Shown: positions 1 through 8,133 of the stretch, one piece after another | How positions within the stretch are numbered: the stretch's first letter is position 1 | Layout of the letters: each line of letters starts with the position of its first letter | DNA from: S010-25 sp964441285 | Lineage (GTDB): Bacteria; Pseudomonadota; Gammaproteobacteria; SZUA-229 | DNA length: 40,006 bases | Reading direction: 5' to 3' | Assembly: GCA_964441285.1 (NCBI GenBank) | Contig: CAYTUK010000018.1 | Span: 1 to 40,006 of the forward strand | Notes under the pieces: model-generated | The model's database searches: none | Told to the model about the DNA's origin: nothing | Seen by the model: only the letters and a program-made list of their open reading frames with translations | Translations under genes and position numbers: made by a program

Positions 1-2
1 GA

Positions 3-647
3 CTAACCCCCGTCAACCGTAACTATGATGGCACCACCAATGTCGCACTGAATGGAACACCAGTATGGAGTGGTCTGATTGGTACTCAATCGCTCACCAT
101 TGGCAACCTGGCAACAGGCGGGCTGGCATCCAGTGCCAATGTGGGCACGAATGCAGTCACTGCACAGCTACAACTGGCCAATGCTTCAAGTGGTACGGGT
201 AATGCCAGTAATTATGTATTGAGTACGCAACCTACACTGAATGCGGTAACCATCAGCAAGGCTGCTGTAACCGTCAACCCAAACCCTGTAACCGTTAACC
301 CTGCTCCGGTAACGATCGGCCCCGCGCCTGTGACAACAGTATTTCCCCCATATCTGAAAGTGGTCATTCCCATCCAGTCCGGTATTCCAGCTCTGGCGGT
401 AAACTCAGGCGCAGTATCCATTACATCGCTAACCATGCCACCGGTAGTTATAAACGACGAGACGGGATCTGCAATGTCGATTACGGTAATGAAAGGGGGC
501 GTGTTTGCATCCAATCTTGTACTACCACAAAACGGTTTTTCCCAAATCTTAACCTCGCTCAAGATTAGACAATTGATTGACAGGTTTAGCAATGACGATT
601 TGCTCACTCCTTCTACTGATTCCAGTTCGCAGAAATCAGGTCTGTAG
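3..647 (+). CDS. Two-partner secretion exoprotein (TpsA, filamentous-hemagglutinin type), C-terminal part
   Basis: This is the 3' end of a gene that begins before the window; the frame is open from base 3 with no stop until TAG at 645-647. The visible ~214 residues are rich in Asn, Thr, Gly, Ala and Val. They begin with a motif of the type NYDGTTNVALNG, which recalls the YDG-type repeats of large secreted hemagglutinin-like exoproteins. Further on is a short-period Pro-Val-Thr repeat (PVTVNPAPVTIGPAPVT), which may be a wall-spanning or release linker. The next gene on the same strand, 90 bp downstream, is a TpsB transporter, which supports the assignment. Such proteins are exported by Sec, cross the outer membrane through TpsB and act as adhesins, contact-dependent toxins or cytolysins. 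The N-terminal TPS domain that would confirm this is outside the window, and no toxin domain is recognisable in the C-terminus. Confidence 0.7.
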   Translation, partial: LTPVNRNYDGTTNVALNGTPVWSGLIGTQSLTIGNLATGGLASSANVGTNAVTAQLQLANASSGTGNASNYVLSTQPTLNAVTISKAAVTVNPNPVTVNPAPVTIGPAPVTTVFPPYLKVVIPIQSGIPALAVNSGAVSITSLTMPPVVINDETGSAMSITVMKGGVFASNLVLPQNGFSQILTSLKIRQLIDRFSNDDLLTPSTDSSSQKSGL

Positions 648-737
648 CAATAGCTGTGCTATGGAATTATGACGCTTAATACAGAAAATAATTGAGCATT
701 TTTTAATCCTAATAATAAATATTCAATAGAGGCTTAA

Positions 738-2498
738 ATGAATAATCTGGACTTGAAGACATGTCTTACCGTTACCGCTGAACGTTGTTTTTCGTGTGAC
801 AGACATGTTTATTCACCCATCATGGCAATGGCTGGTTTGTGCTGTCTTGCAATAATGGGGATAACACAGACGGCTCAGGCAGCGCCAATATTGCCGCCAC
901 CCGCTGGTGCAATTCAAAAACAGATGGAAACGCCGACGGCACTTCCGGCGCCACCAGGGAAGGTAATTAATTTGCCGGAGCCGGCGAGACAAAAAAGCAA
1001 TTCTACGCTCAAAATTCCAGTTAAATTAATCCAGATTCATGGAAATACCCTGTTGCCGAAAAAAAAGCTACATGCTCTGGTCAAGGAGATAGAAGGTAGA
1101 ACCTTGCCTCTTGGAAAGATACAAAATCTGGTCGGACGGATCACAGATGCTTACCATCAGGCCGGATATCCACTGGCTTTCGCCTACCTTTCTGCCCAGA
1201 AAATTCGTAATGGTGTAATCACTGTAACGGTTGTCGAACCCAGATACGATAAGGTCAAAATTATTGGGAAATCCCGCCTGAAGACAACAATGGCGAAACA
1301 GACGGTTGGTGTCAAACCCGGAGCATTAATTGATGAGCACACCTTGACCCGTGGTCTGATTCTGCTTAATCAAACACCAGGTGTAAAGGTCCACGCGGAG
1401 CTGTCGCCTGGCACCAGGCCACAAACTTCGACCCTGCGGCTAAAGCTCAGAGATACACCAATCCTGTCAGGCAATGTTTTTGTAAACAACAGCGGCAACC
1501 GTTATGTCGGCAGCACATTAATTGGTGCTGATGGATTTCTGAGTAACCCGTTTGGGTATGGCAGCTCGTTAAGCGTTAATGCCATGACTTCCCCTGGGGG
1601 CGCAGCACGCTTATCAGCCGGTGGTTTTACCTTCAATTCGCCAAATATCCTGAATGGCCTGCGTGTAGGAACCTATGGATCAACCACCAGCTACCACCTG
1701 GGCGGCAGTTTCTCGGCATTGGATGAGTTCGGTCGTGCCAAACAGGCAGGCGTGGATACAACCTATCCATTACTTCTTGCACCAGGAAAACAGTTGCTAG
1801 TCCGAATGGATATTCTGAAAAACTGGCTGAGTCAAACAACAACTGCGTCATCGACCACGAGTAACCAGGCCATTACTATTGAGCGCTTGAGTTTGAGTGG
1901 TTCGTATGTGGATAGGCATGGTGGTATCAACCAGGCAAACGTATCCGCTTCACATGGCCAGCTGAGCATCACTCCGGCAGCGGCACAAGCAGTCGACACC
2001 GCAGGGCCACAGACAGCAGGATCCTTTGCCGTTGTTGTGCTCCAGCTCTCACGGCTTCAGGCTCTGCCTCACAAATTCAATCTGCTAGCCGGGATCACTG
2101 GGCAGTGGGCCAACAAAAACCTGGACTCTTCGCAGAAATTTTACCTTGGCGGTCCACATGGGGTAAAAGGCTATGAAGTGGGTGATGGAGGGGGCGACGA
2201 GGGATATCTCCTGGATCTTGAATTATCGCATCCGTTACATATGACAAGTTTGTCCGGACATCTAAGCGGTGCTTTATTTACCCAGGCAGGACAAGTTCGT
2301 GTCAACCACACGACTTATACAGGTTTTACCGGCCGTAATACGCTGAAAGAGGCCAGCGCTGGGGTGAAGATAACCTACGGATATAAATCGTTAGACCTGA
2401 TTGCTGCCTACGGACAACGTGTGGGTGCATACGCAAGCTCTGGTGCAGCATCAGATAATTCTGGCCAATTCTGGTTCTCAGCGAATAATCGGTTTTAA
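738..2498 (+). CDS. TpsB outer-membrane transporter (ShlB/FhaC/HecB family)
   Basis: 586 residues, the usual size for the family. Outer-membrane beta-barrel that secretes the cognate TpsA partner, here the gene just upstream. The start ATG has a GAGG Shine-Dalgarno 5 nt upstream. The N-terminus is long before the hydrophobic core (cleavage probably after TQTAQA, near residue 48), like an extended signal peptide. A Pro-rich linker (residues ~50-90) is followed by a POTRA region (~93-170, IPVKLIQIHGNTLLP), a second POTRA-like segment (~170-235) and the barrel (~240-586). The conserved L6 barrel-loop motif is present as LGGPHGVKGYEVGDG, with Lys where the family nearly always has Arg (VRGY). The protein ends in Phe (NNRF), as expected for BAM-dependent barrels. 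The order tpsA-tpsB with a short gap suggests one transcript. The stop codon lies in a 16-bp tandem duplication. Confidence 0.9.
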   Translation: MNNLDLKTCLTVTAERCFSCDRHVYSPIMAMAGLCCLAIMGITQTAQAAPILPPPAGAIQKQMETPTALPAPPGKVINLPEPARQKSNSTLKIPVKLIQIHGNTLLPKKKLHALVKEIEGRTLPLGKIQNLVGRITDAYHQAGYPLAFAYLSAQKIRNGVITVTVVEPRYDKVKIIGKSRLKTTMAKQTVGVKPGALIDEHTLTRGLILLNQTPGVKVHAELSPGTRPQTSTLRLKLRDTPILSGNVFVNNSGNRYVGSTLIGADGFLSNPFGYGSSLSVNAMTSPGGAARLSAGGFTFNSPNILNGLRVGTYGSTTSYHLGGSFSALDEFGRAKQAGVDTTYPLLLAPGKQLLVRMDILKNWLSQTTTASSTTSNQAITIERLSLSGSYVDRHGGINQANVSASHGQLSITPAAAQAVDTAGPQTAGSFAVVVLQLSRLQALPHKFNLLAGITGQWANKNLDSSQKFYLGGPHGVKGYEVGDGGGDEGYLLDLELSHPLHMTSLSGHLSGALFTQAGQVRVNHTTYTGFTGRNTLKEASAGVKITYGYKSLDLIAAYGQRVGAYASSGAASDNSGQFWFSANNRF

Positions 2499-2522
2499 TA
2501 AATTCTGGTTTTAACAAATTCT
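2491..2522 (+). repeat. 16-bp tandem duplication across the tpsB stop codon
   Basis: Two copies of GGTTTTAAYAAATTCT in tandem, at 2491-2506 and 2507-2522, with one mismatch. The first copy contains the TAA stop of the transporter gene, so the last codons and stop are repeated just after it. Three other genes in the window have the same kind of duplication at their 3' ends. Confidence 0.8.
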
Positions 2523-2561
2523 GCGGAATTGCCCATCCAGAGTTAGTTTGAATGGTGATAT

Positions 2562-2690
2562 TACTGAAACAGATAAAAAGGCTACTTATTGTTCAAGACA
2601 CGCTGTCAATACTTCCATGTAAGCTCGACACCCGCATCCTGCCGCTGACGGTCTTGAACAATAAGTAGCCTTTTCATCTATCCTGTTAGT
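2562..2690. repeat. Palindromic dispersed repeat, copy R1 (perfect 24-bp stem)
   Basis: Starts TACTGAAACAGAT and ends ATCTATCCTGTTAGT. Arms at 2576-2599 (AAAAGGCTACTTATTG then TTCAAGAC) and 2651-2674 are perfect reverse complements over 24 bp around a 51-nt core. The element lies between the convergent tpsB and comEA-like genes. The stem is followed by TTTT on the plus strand and, read on the minus strand, also by a T-run, so it could terminate transcription from both sides. The same element, with different arm sequence, recurs at 14366, 14962, 20902, 22236 and 38601. Core orientation relative to the ends is the same as in R2, R4 and R5. Confidence 0.9.
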
Positions 2691-2707
2691 CGTTACTTAA
2701 TGATTCA

Positions 2708-2971
2708 TTACAGTGCAATATTACTGCGATTTTTTTCAATCGTTTTTACACCAATACCCTTAATTTTAGCTAAATCGTCAATGGAACGAAATTTTCCATT
2801 TACTTTTCGATAGTCAATAATCGCTTTTGCACGGCTTTTACCGATGCCCGATATTCCCGCTGCAATCAAATCTGCATTCGCCGTATTTATATTTACCTTT
2901 GCTGCAAACACAGAGGTGCTAATAGATAGCAGTAGAATAAAGAATAGCGTTTTTAATGATTTCATTTTCAC
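2708..2971 (-). CDS. ComEA-like secreted helix-hairpin-helix DNA-binding protein
   Basis: 87 residues. A signal peptide covers about residues 1-23 (KTLFFILLLSISTSVFAA). The rest is one ComEA-type tandem helix-hairpin-helix domain: KVNINTANADLIAAGISGIG, then the IDYRKVNGKFRSIDDL segment and a second hairpin KIKGIGVKTIEKN. Family members bind double-stranded DNA in the periplasm and pull incoming DNA through the secretin during transformation, although many small stand-alone gammaproteobacterial homologues have not been tested. No other competence gene is visible nearby. It is a single gene, convergent with tpsB. Confidence 0.85.
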   Translation of the reverse strand: MKMKSLKTLFFILLLSISTSVFAAKVNINTANADLIAAGISGIGKSRAKAIIDYRKVNGKFRSIDDLAKIKGIGVKTIEKNRSNIAL

Positions 2972-3095
2972 ATCCCTGAATTTAAATCCGATAGTTAAAT
3001 TAATAGAAAAGTCTCAAGCGCTACCAGATATCTGAAACTAATATCCTGACACCCAGGAGCACGCTTAGGATAATAAAACTGAGAATTAATAGCTA

Positions 3096-3775
3096 TCAGA
3101 AAATGCTGTTATTAATTGTACGTAAAATCTTACAGGGATCCTTTGCCTGTGTAATTGGCCGTCCGACTACCAGATAACTGGATCCATTATCTATTGCCTG
3201 TTCTGGTGTGCAAATGCGTAACTGATCATCTTTTTTAGTCTCATCCAGACAAATTCCTGGAGTCACCAGTAAAAAATCCGCGGTGAATGTCTTCCGTAAT
3301 AATGGCGCTTCCTGTGCGGAGCAAACCACACCATCCAAACCAGACTGTCGCGCCATCAGCGCAAGCTTTTCTACAAATGCTGCGGGTGTATGCGGGAGAC
3401 CCAATGCATCCAGTTCTTTCTGACCACTACTGGTTAATAAGGTTACTGCAATGAGCAATCAGCACCTTTTAATGACTCGCGTGCTGCATTCATCATCGCC
3501 TGGCCACCCAGAGCATGCACATTTAACATCCATACACCGAGGTCAGCCGCAGCGCGGCAGGCACCTGCAACGGTGTGAGGGATATCATGGTATTTCAAGT
3601 CCAAGAAAATATCAAAACCATAGGATACCAGGGTTTTAATCAGGGCTGGACCACACTGGGTAAATAACTCTTTACCAACTTTGACACGGCATAAATCCTT
3701 ATCAATCTGATCAACAAATTGCAGTGCGGTTCGCTCATTAGGGAAATCCAATGCAACAATCACAGGTTTTTTCAT
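3096..3775 (-). pseudogene. pyrF: Orotidine 5'-phosphate decarboxylase, split by a frameshift
   Basis: Two overlapping reading frames together cover a whole OMP decarboxylase, the last step of UMP synthesis. The N-terminal part (3443-3775) runs from MKKPVIVALDFPNE through the catalytic motif FLDLKYHDIPHTV to ARESLKGAD, then goes out of frame to a stop. The C-terminal part (3096-3458, another frame) resumes at LLIAVTLLTSS and continues through GLDGVVCSAQEA, LLVTPGI and YLVVGRPITQAKDP. Compared with the E. coli protein, a few residues are missing at the junction (between the ESL...D region and PLLIAVT), which suggests a small deletion not divisible by three near 3455-3465. The rest is well conserved, so the break is recent, a sequencing error, or bypassed by frameshifting. 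It is last in the aroA-cmk-rpsA-ihfB-lapB-pyrF cluster, a common gammaproteobacterial arrangement. Confidence 0.85.
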
Positions 3776-3837
3776 ATCGACCCAATATTTTAATACTGTT
3801 TTTAGAAATTGCTTTTAGGCAGCGCTTTCTAAAAACA

Positions 3838-5028
3838 TTAATCGTCGCGTTTTTTAATTTTAGATGATTTCCCAATTGAAGATTTTATCTGCCCCCAATG
3901 ATTACAACTTGGGCACAACCAGTAATGTGTATTGGTATTAAAACCGCAGCGTCGACAGCGGTATTGCATTTTACCTTGCTGCATTGCATTAATTGCTGTA
4001 TTCACTTCATCATAGATAAGCTGTACATTCGTTTTAGCTGGTTGATAAGAAAGCAATTCATGTATGCCTTCGAGGCTGGGTTGCTGTTTCAGTTTTGCTG
4101 ACAGGTAATCCATTGCATGACTTTCCCCTTTCGTCTGCGCCAGTACCTGTGCGATAATTATCTGTAAAAATAGTTTTTCGTGGTGTTGCTCCAGTGTAGA
4201 CAGGTAAGTATAAAATTCATTTAACATCGATAAATGTAAATAACTATCCCGCATTGAGTTCAGCACCAGAGTTACCGAGTCGATATCCTGCTCTTCTATT
4301 TTTTTATATAAACTAATCGCCGCTTTATAATCACCTTCACGCCGGCTTTGCTCAGCCAGAAGTATGGTCGCACGCACACAATTTAAATCATAACTTAACG
4401 CTTTTTTTGCGTTATTAATTAATTGCACTACATCATTTTTTGCACCAGCCATTGCTGCCAGTTCACAATAATATTGTGCAATCATTGGGCCAGTTGTCAC
4501 CGGATTTTCGGTAAATAGTTCAACCGCAATATCAATTGCTTTGTACCAGTCTTTTTCCTGCTGATAAATTAAAATAAGATTATGTCTGGCGATCTGTGAC
4601 TGTTTATCTTCAATCAACACTTCCTTAAACAATCCTTCAGCACGATCAAACCAGCCTGCACCAAGGTAGTCAAAACCAAGTTCAAGTAAAATTTTACTGC
4701 GATATTTTTCAGGCAAGGAAGGCCGACCAATCAGGCCCTGATGGATCTTTATTGCTTTATCCATCTCACCATTTTTACGGTAAATCTTCCCTAATGCAAA
4801 ATGTGTATCAATGGTATCCCAGTTGGATTCAACCAGTTTGACAAAAATACTTAGCGCCTTACCCTGCTCGTCATTAAGCAGATAATTTAGACCTTTGAAA
4901 TATTCGGATGAAAGCGTGGATTGCTGCTTTTTATTTTGCTGCTTACTTCGGAACAATAACCATAGAAATAAAACAACAACTAGAAAGATGGCGAGTGACC
5001 AGACAGATATTTGTGTAAAATCAAACAC
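3838..5028 (-). CDS. lapB: Lipopolysaccharide assembly protein B (LapB/YciM)
   Basis: 396 residues, close to the E. coli protein (389). An N-terminal membrane anchor (residues ~7-27, SVWSLAIFLVVVLFLWLLF) is followed by a cytoplasmic array of TPR repeats (~40-340) and a C-terminal rubredoxin-like metal site, YRCRRCGFNTNTHYWLCPSC, with two CxxC pairs. LapB acts with FtsH to regulate LpxC, and so balances LPS against phospholipid synthesis. The start is GTG at 5026-5028, with no strong Shine-Dalgarno. In many relatives the small membrane protein gene lapA sits directly upstream; here the 170 bp between lapB and ihfB contain no such frame. Confidence 0.95.
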   Translation of the reverse strand: MFDFTQISVWSLAIFLVVVLFLWLLFRSKQQNKKQQSTLSSEYFKGLNYLLNDEQGKALSIFVKLVESNWDTIDTHFALGKIYRKNGEMDKAIKIHQGLIGRPSLPEKYRSKILLELGFDYLGAGWFDRAEGLFKEVLIEDKQSQIARHNLILIYQQEKDWYKAIDIAVELFTENPVTTGPMIAQYYCELAAMAGAKNDVVQLINNAKKALSYDLNCVRATILLAEQSRREGDYKAAISLYKKIEEQDIDSVTLVLNSMRDSYLHLSMLNEFYTYLSTLEQHHEKLFLQIIIAQVLAQTKGESHAMDYLSAKLKQQPSLEGIHELLSYQPAKTNVQLIYDEVNTAINAMQQGKMQYRCRRCGFNTNTHYWLCPSCNHWGQIKSSIGKSSKIKKRDD

Positions 5029-5198
5029 GTTTAGTTATCGGGCTCGGAGTGGATGTAAAAATCCGTATTAACATAAAAGAACTGGCTTACTCTGTTGTAT
5101 TGCTTAAGGATAACTAGCAATTAACAATTGCCAGAGATATTAACTGGATAATGTTAAAAAATGATTACATCTCTGCTCAAAAAATAGTGATACAACCA

Positions 5199-5519
5199 TT
5201 AATTTTTTTTCATTGAGTCATTAACCCGTTCACGTAATTCTTTACCCGGTTTAAAATGCGGTACATACTTCCCAGGTAACATGACAGAATCACCCGTTTT
5301 AGGGTTTCGCCCAGAACGTGGTGGACGGTAGTGCAATGAAAAACTGCCAAATCCGCGAATTTCAATGCGCTCACCATTTGCCAGTGCACCGCTCATCTGT
5401 TCCAGCAAACCTTTAACTGCAAGTTCAACATCCTTATAAGCAAGATGACTTTGCTTTCGTGCAATTCTTTCAATCAATTCAGATTTCATCATTGCATTTG
5501 CCAGCATTTCTTCAGTCAT
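5199..5519 (-). CDS. ihfB: Integration host factor subunit beta
   Basis: 106 residues as read here. IHF is a heterodimer that bends DNA sharply in replication, recombination and transcription. The core matches IhfB: KSELIERIARKQSHLAYKDV, then GERIEIRGFGSFSLHYRPPR and the beta-arm RSGRNPKTGDSV with its conserved Pro, then PGKYVPHFKPGKELRERV. Most IhfB proteins begin at the equivalent of residue 11 (MKSELIER). I keep the upstream ATG because it has a good Shine-Dalgarno (GAGGAAGGG, 8 nt before), while the internal ATG pair has none. This gives a 10-residue N-terminal extension. The gene lies downstream of rpsA, as in E. coli. Confidence 0.93.
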   Translation of the reverse strand: MTEEMLANAMMKSELIERIARKQSHLAYKDVELAVKGLLEQMSGALANGERIEIRGFGSFSLHYRPPRSGRNPKTGDSVMLPGKYVPHFKPGKELRERVNDSMKKN

Positions 5520-5580
5520 AGTGTTAACCCTTCCTCATTTACTTTATTGTATCAACTGATTTCAAATTAGTTTTTGAAGA

Positions 5581-5613
5581 ATCAGGGCAAGCAACATAAC
5601 TACCTGCCCTGAT
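5581..5613 (-). terminator. Stem-loop between rpsA and ihfB (possible terminator or processing site)
   Basis: ATCAGGGCA at 5581-5589 pairs perfectly with TGCCCTGAT at 5605-5613 (9 bp, 15-nt loop). It lies 34 bp past the rpsA stop in the direction of transcription. The sequence after it on the minus strand is not strongly T-rich, so it may be partial attenuation or an RNA 3'-end stabiliser rather than a strong intrinsic terminator. Confidence 0.45.
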
Positions 5614-5646
5614 AATGCTACCCTGGAACATTATGTCAGGATTGTT

Positions 5647-7335
5647 TTAGTCATCCACTTTCATCTGTTCTTTTAACAAATCACCCAATGTAGGTGCGGC
5701 ACCTGTTGTCGCATTCTGATTGTCAGAATAATCCTTTAGTGCCTCGTTTTCATCATCAGAGTCTTTTGCCTTGATAGACAGAGCAATGCCACGATTTTTA
5801 CGATCCACACCCAACAATTTAGCTTCAAGCTTATCACCAACCTTAAGTACCGATGAAGCATCTTCTACACGGTCACGAGACAGTTCTGATGCACGTAATG
5901 TGCCTTCAACACCTTCACCCAGATCAATAATTGCGGCTTTGGCATCAACGGAAATAACGGTACCTTTAACAATGGAACCTTTTTTGTTTGCCGCAATGAA
6001 AGTAGAAATGGGATCCTGTTCCATCTGTTTGATGCCCAGTGAGATACGTTCGCGTTCCGCATCAATAGACAGCACAACTGCTTCAATAGAATCGCCTTTC
6101 TTATAATTGCGAATTGCCTCTTCACCGTTGTCATCCCAGGAAATATCTGACATATGAATCAGGCCATCAATTTCACCATTAAGACCAACAAACACACCGA
6201 AGTCAGTAATTGATTTGATGGTACCACTCACCTTATCACCTTTATTGTGGGTCGCAAAAAACTCATCCCAGGGGTTAACCTGACACTGCTTCATGCCCAG
6301 TGAAATACGCCGGCGTTCTTCGTCGATATCCAGAATCATCACTTCTTTTTCCTCACCCAGTGTTACAACTGTAGCGGGATTAACGTTTTTATTTGTCCAG
6401 TCCATTTCGGAGACGTGTACCAGACCTTCAACACCGTCTTCAATTTCAACAAAACAACCGTAGTCGGTAATATTGCTGACTTTACCAAACAGGCGTGAAC
6501 CTTCAGGATAACGCCGCGCAATCTCTGCCCACGGATCTTCGCCCAGTTGTTTCAGACCCAGTGATACACGGGTTTTTTCTTTGTCAAACTTAAGCACCAT
6601 TACTTCAATTTCATGGCCAACTTCAACAATCTCAGACGGATGACGAACACGTTTCCAGGCCATATCCGTAATGTGTAATAAACCATCAACACCACCTAAA
6701 TCAAGGAACGCGCCATAATCCGTAAGATTTTTAACAATACCTTTAATTGACTTGCCTTCTTCAATACTGTTAAGCAAGGCTTCGCGCTCTTCGCTGTATT
6801 CATTTTCAACCACAGCGCGACGCGATACAACCACATTATTACGCTTCTGATCCAACTTAATAACTTTGAATTCCAGCTCTTTATTTTCCAGATAAGCGGT
6901 GTCACGTACTGGGCGTACATCAACCAGGGAACCTGGCAGGAAGGCACGGATATCACCCAATTCAACAGTGAAGCCACCCTTAACTTTTCCGGTGATAATA
7001 CCTTTGATAATTTCTTCGGCTTCGAACGATTTCTCGAGCGTAATCCATGCTTTTGCACGTTTCGCTTTTTCGCGTGAAAGACGTGTTTCACCAAAGCCAT
7101 CTTCAACGGCTTCCAGTACAACATCCACTTCATCGCCCACTTCCACTTCCAGCTCACCAGCAAGATTGGTAAACTCACTAACGGGGATGACCCCTTCAGA
7201 TTTTAAACCTGCTGAAACGATTACGTAACCATCGGCGATATCAGTAACGATACCAATAACAACATTACCTGCTCCCATATCGGTTTGACGCAGGCTTTCT
7301 TCAAATAATTCGGCAAAATTTTCGGACATAGACAT
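5647..7335 (-). CDS. rpsA: 30S ribosomal protein S1
   Basis: 562 residues (E. coli 557). S1 binds mRNA leaders and carries them to the 30S subunit. Six S1/OB-fold repeats are visible, at roughly 21-86, 107-171, 192-260, 277-347, 364-434 and 451-520. Repeats 3-6 have the classic spacing, such as VKNLTDYGAFLDLGGVDGLL and SNITDYGCFVEIEDGVEGLV. The start is ATG at 7333-7335; a second ATG two codons later (7329) is equally possible, and neither has a clear Shine-Dalgarno, which is usual for rpsA. The gene follows cmk and precedes ihfB, with a 123-bp leader that may hold its own promoter. Confidence 0.97.
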   Translation of the reverse strand: MSMSENFAELFEESLRQTDMGAGNVVIGIVTDIADGYVIVSAGLKSEGVIPVSEFTNLAGELEVEVGDEVDVVLEAVEDGFGETRLSREKAKRAKAWITLEKSFEAEEIIKGIITGKVKGGFTVELGDIRAFLPGSLVDVRPVRDTAYLENKELEFKVIKLDQKRNNVVVSRRAVVENEYSEEREALLNSIEEGKSIKGIVKNLTDYGAFLDLGGVDGLLHITDMAWKRVRHPSEIVEVGHEIEVMVLKFDKEKTRVSLGLKQLGEDPWAEIARRYPEGSRLFGKVSNITDYGCFVEIEDGVEGLVHVSEMDWTNKNVNPATVVTLGEEKEVMILDIDEERRRISLGMKQCQVNPWDEFFATHNKGDKVSGTIKSITDFGVFVGLNGEIDGLIHMSDISWDDNGEEAIRNYKKGDSIEAVVLSIDAERERISLGIKQMEQDPISTFIAANKKGSIVKGTVISVDAKAAIIDLGEGVEGTLRASELSRDRVEDASSVLKVGDKLEAKLLGVDRKNRGIALSIKAKDSDDENEALKDYSDNQNATTGAAPTLGDLLKEQMKVDD

Positions 7336-7458
7336 AATTTAAGATTAAGGTTTGTGTCAATCTGTTAATGCAACACAGAAAAAACACGGTTAGTTAATAT
7401 TACAGCCTGCCTGGCAGCAGACCACCTTTTGTATCGTTTCCAGTATAACGCATGGAAA

Positions 7459-8133
7459 CTACGGTATTATACGCTTATTTACCCACTGCATAACTTTTTC
7501 ACTCACTTCTTTAATGTTATTCTCAGTGGTATCAATAATAATTGCGTCCTCGGCAGGTTTTAACGGTGCTGTTGCCCGATTTCTGTCCCGCGTATCACGA
7601 AGTTGCAAGTCTTTAATGACGGACGCGAGGGTAACATCTGCTCTCTTTTCTTTCAACTGCTTGTAGCGCCTTTGCGCCCTTTCCTCTACACTTGCCGTTA
7701 AAAATATCTTTAGTAACGCTTCGGGGAAAACTACTGTCCCCATATCACGCCCATCTGCAACCAGGCCCGGGGGCTGTAAAAAGCTACGTTGGCGTGCCAG
7801 TAATGCTGTTCTTACTGATGGAATTGTCGCCAGCTTCGATGCCTGCAAGCCAATTTCTTCAGTCCGAATTAGTGAGCTAACTTCTTCATTATCAAGATAT
7901 ATTCTCAACTCACCACAAACTTCCTGATAGTCAATGTGAAGATTTTCGGCCTGCGCCACCAATGCTTGTTCATTATCAACAATCCCTTCACGCGCAGCTT
8001 TGAACGCCGTTAGTCGGTATAAAGAACCACTATCGAGAATATGCCAATGAAGATGCTGGGCGACAAGCAGGCAAATAGTTCCTTTACCGACACCACTGGG
8101 ACCATCCAGACAGATAACCGGCGGCTTATTCAT
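7459..8133 (-). CDS. cmk: Cytidylate kinase
   Basis: 224 residues, normal length. Phosphorylates CMP and dCMP with ATP. The P-loop GPSGVGKGT is near residue 11; DGRDMGTVVFPEA, EERAQRRYKQL and the LxxRDxRDxxR lid motif (LQLRDTRDRNR) are all present. The ATG overlaps the end of aroA by 8 bp (ATGAATAAG carries the aroA stop), so translation is probably coupled. Confidence 0.97.
   Translation of the reverse strand: MNKPPVICLDGPSGVGKGTICLLVAQHLHWHILDSGSLYRLTAFKAAREGIVDNEQALVAQAENLHIDYQEVCGELRIYLDNEEVSSLIRTEEIGLQASKLATIPSVRTALLARQRSFLQPPGLVADGRDMGTVVFPEALLKIFLTASVEERAQRRYKQLKEKRADVTLASVIKDLQLRDTRDRNRATAPLKPAEDAIIIDTTENNIKEVSEKVMQWVNKRIIP

Noticed and set aside
2562..2690. Palindromic repeats considered as integron attC sites.
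   Set aside because: They lack the RYYYAAC/GTTRRRY core sites and extrahelical bases; no integrase or cassette array is present.
6696..7178. 160-codon ORF in another frame of rpsA.
   Set aside because: Shadow of ribosomal protein S1; composition is typical of an out-of-frame reading.
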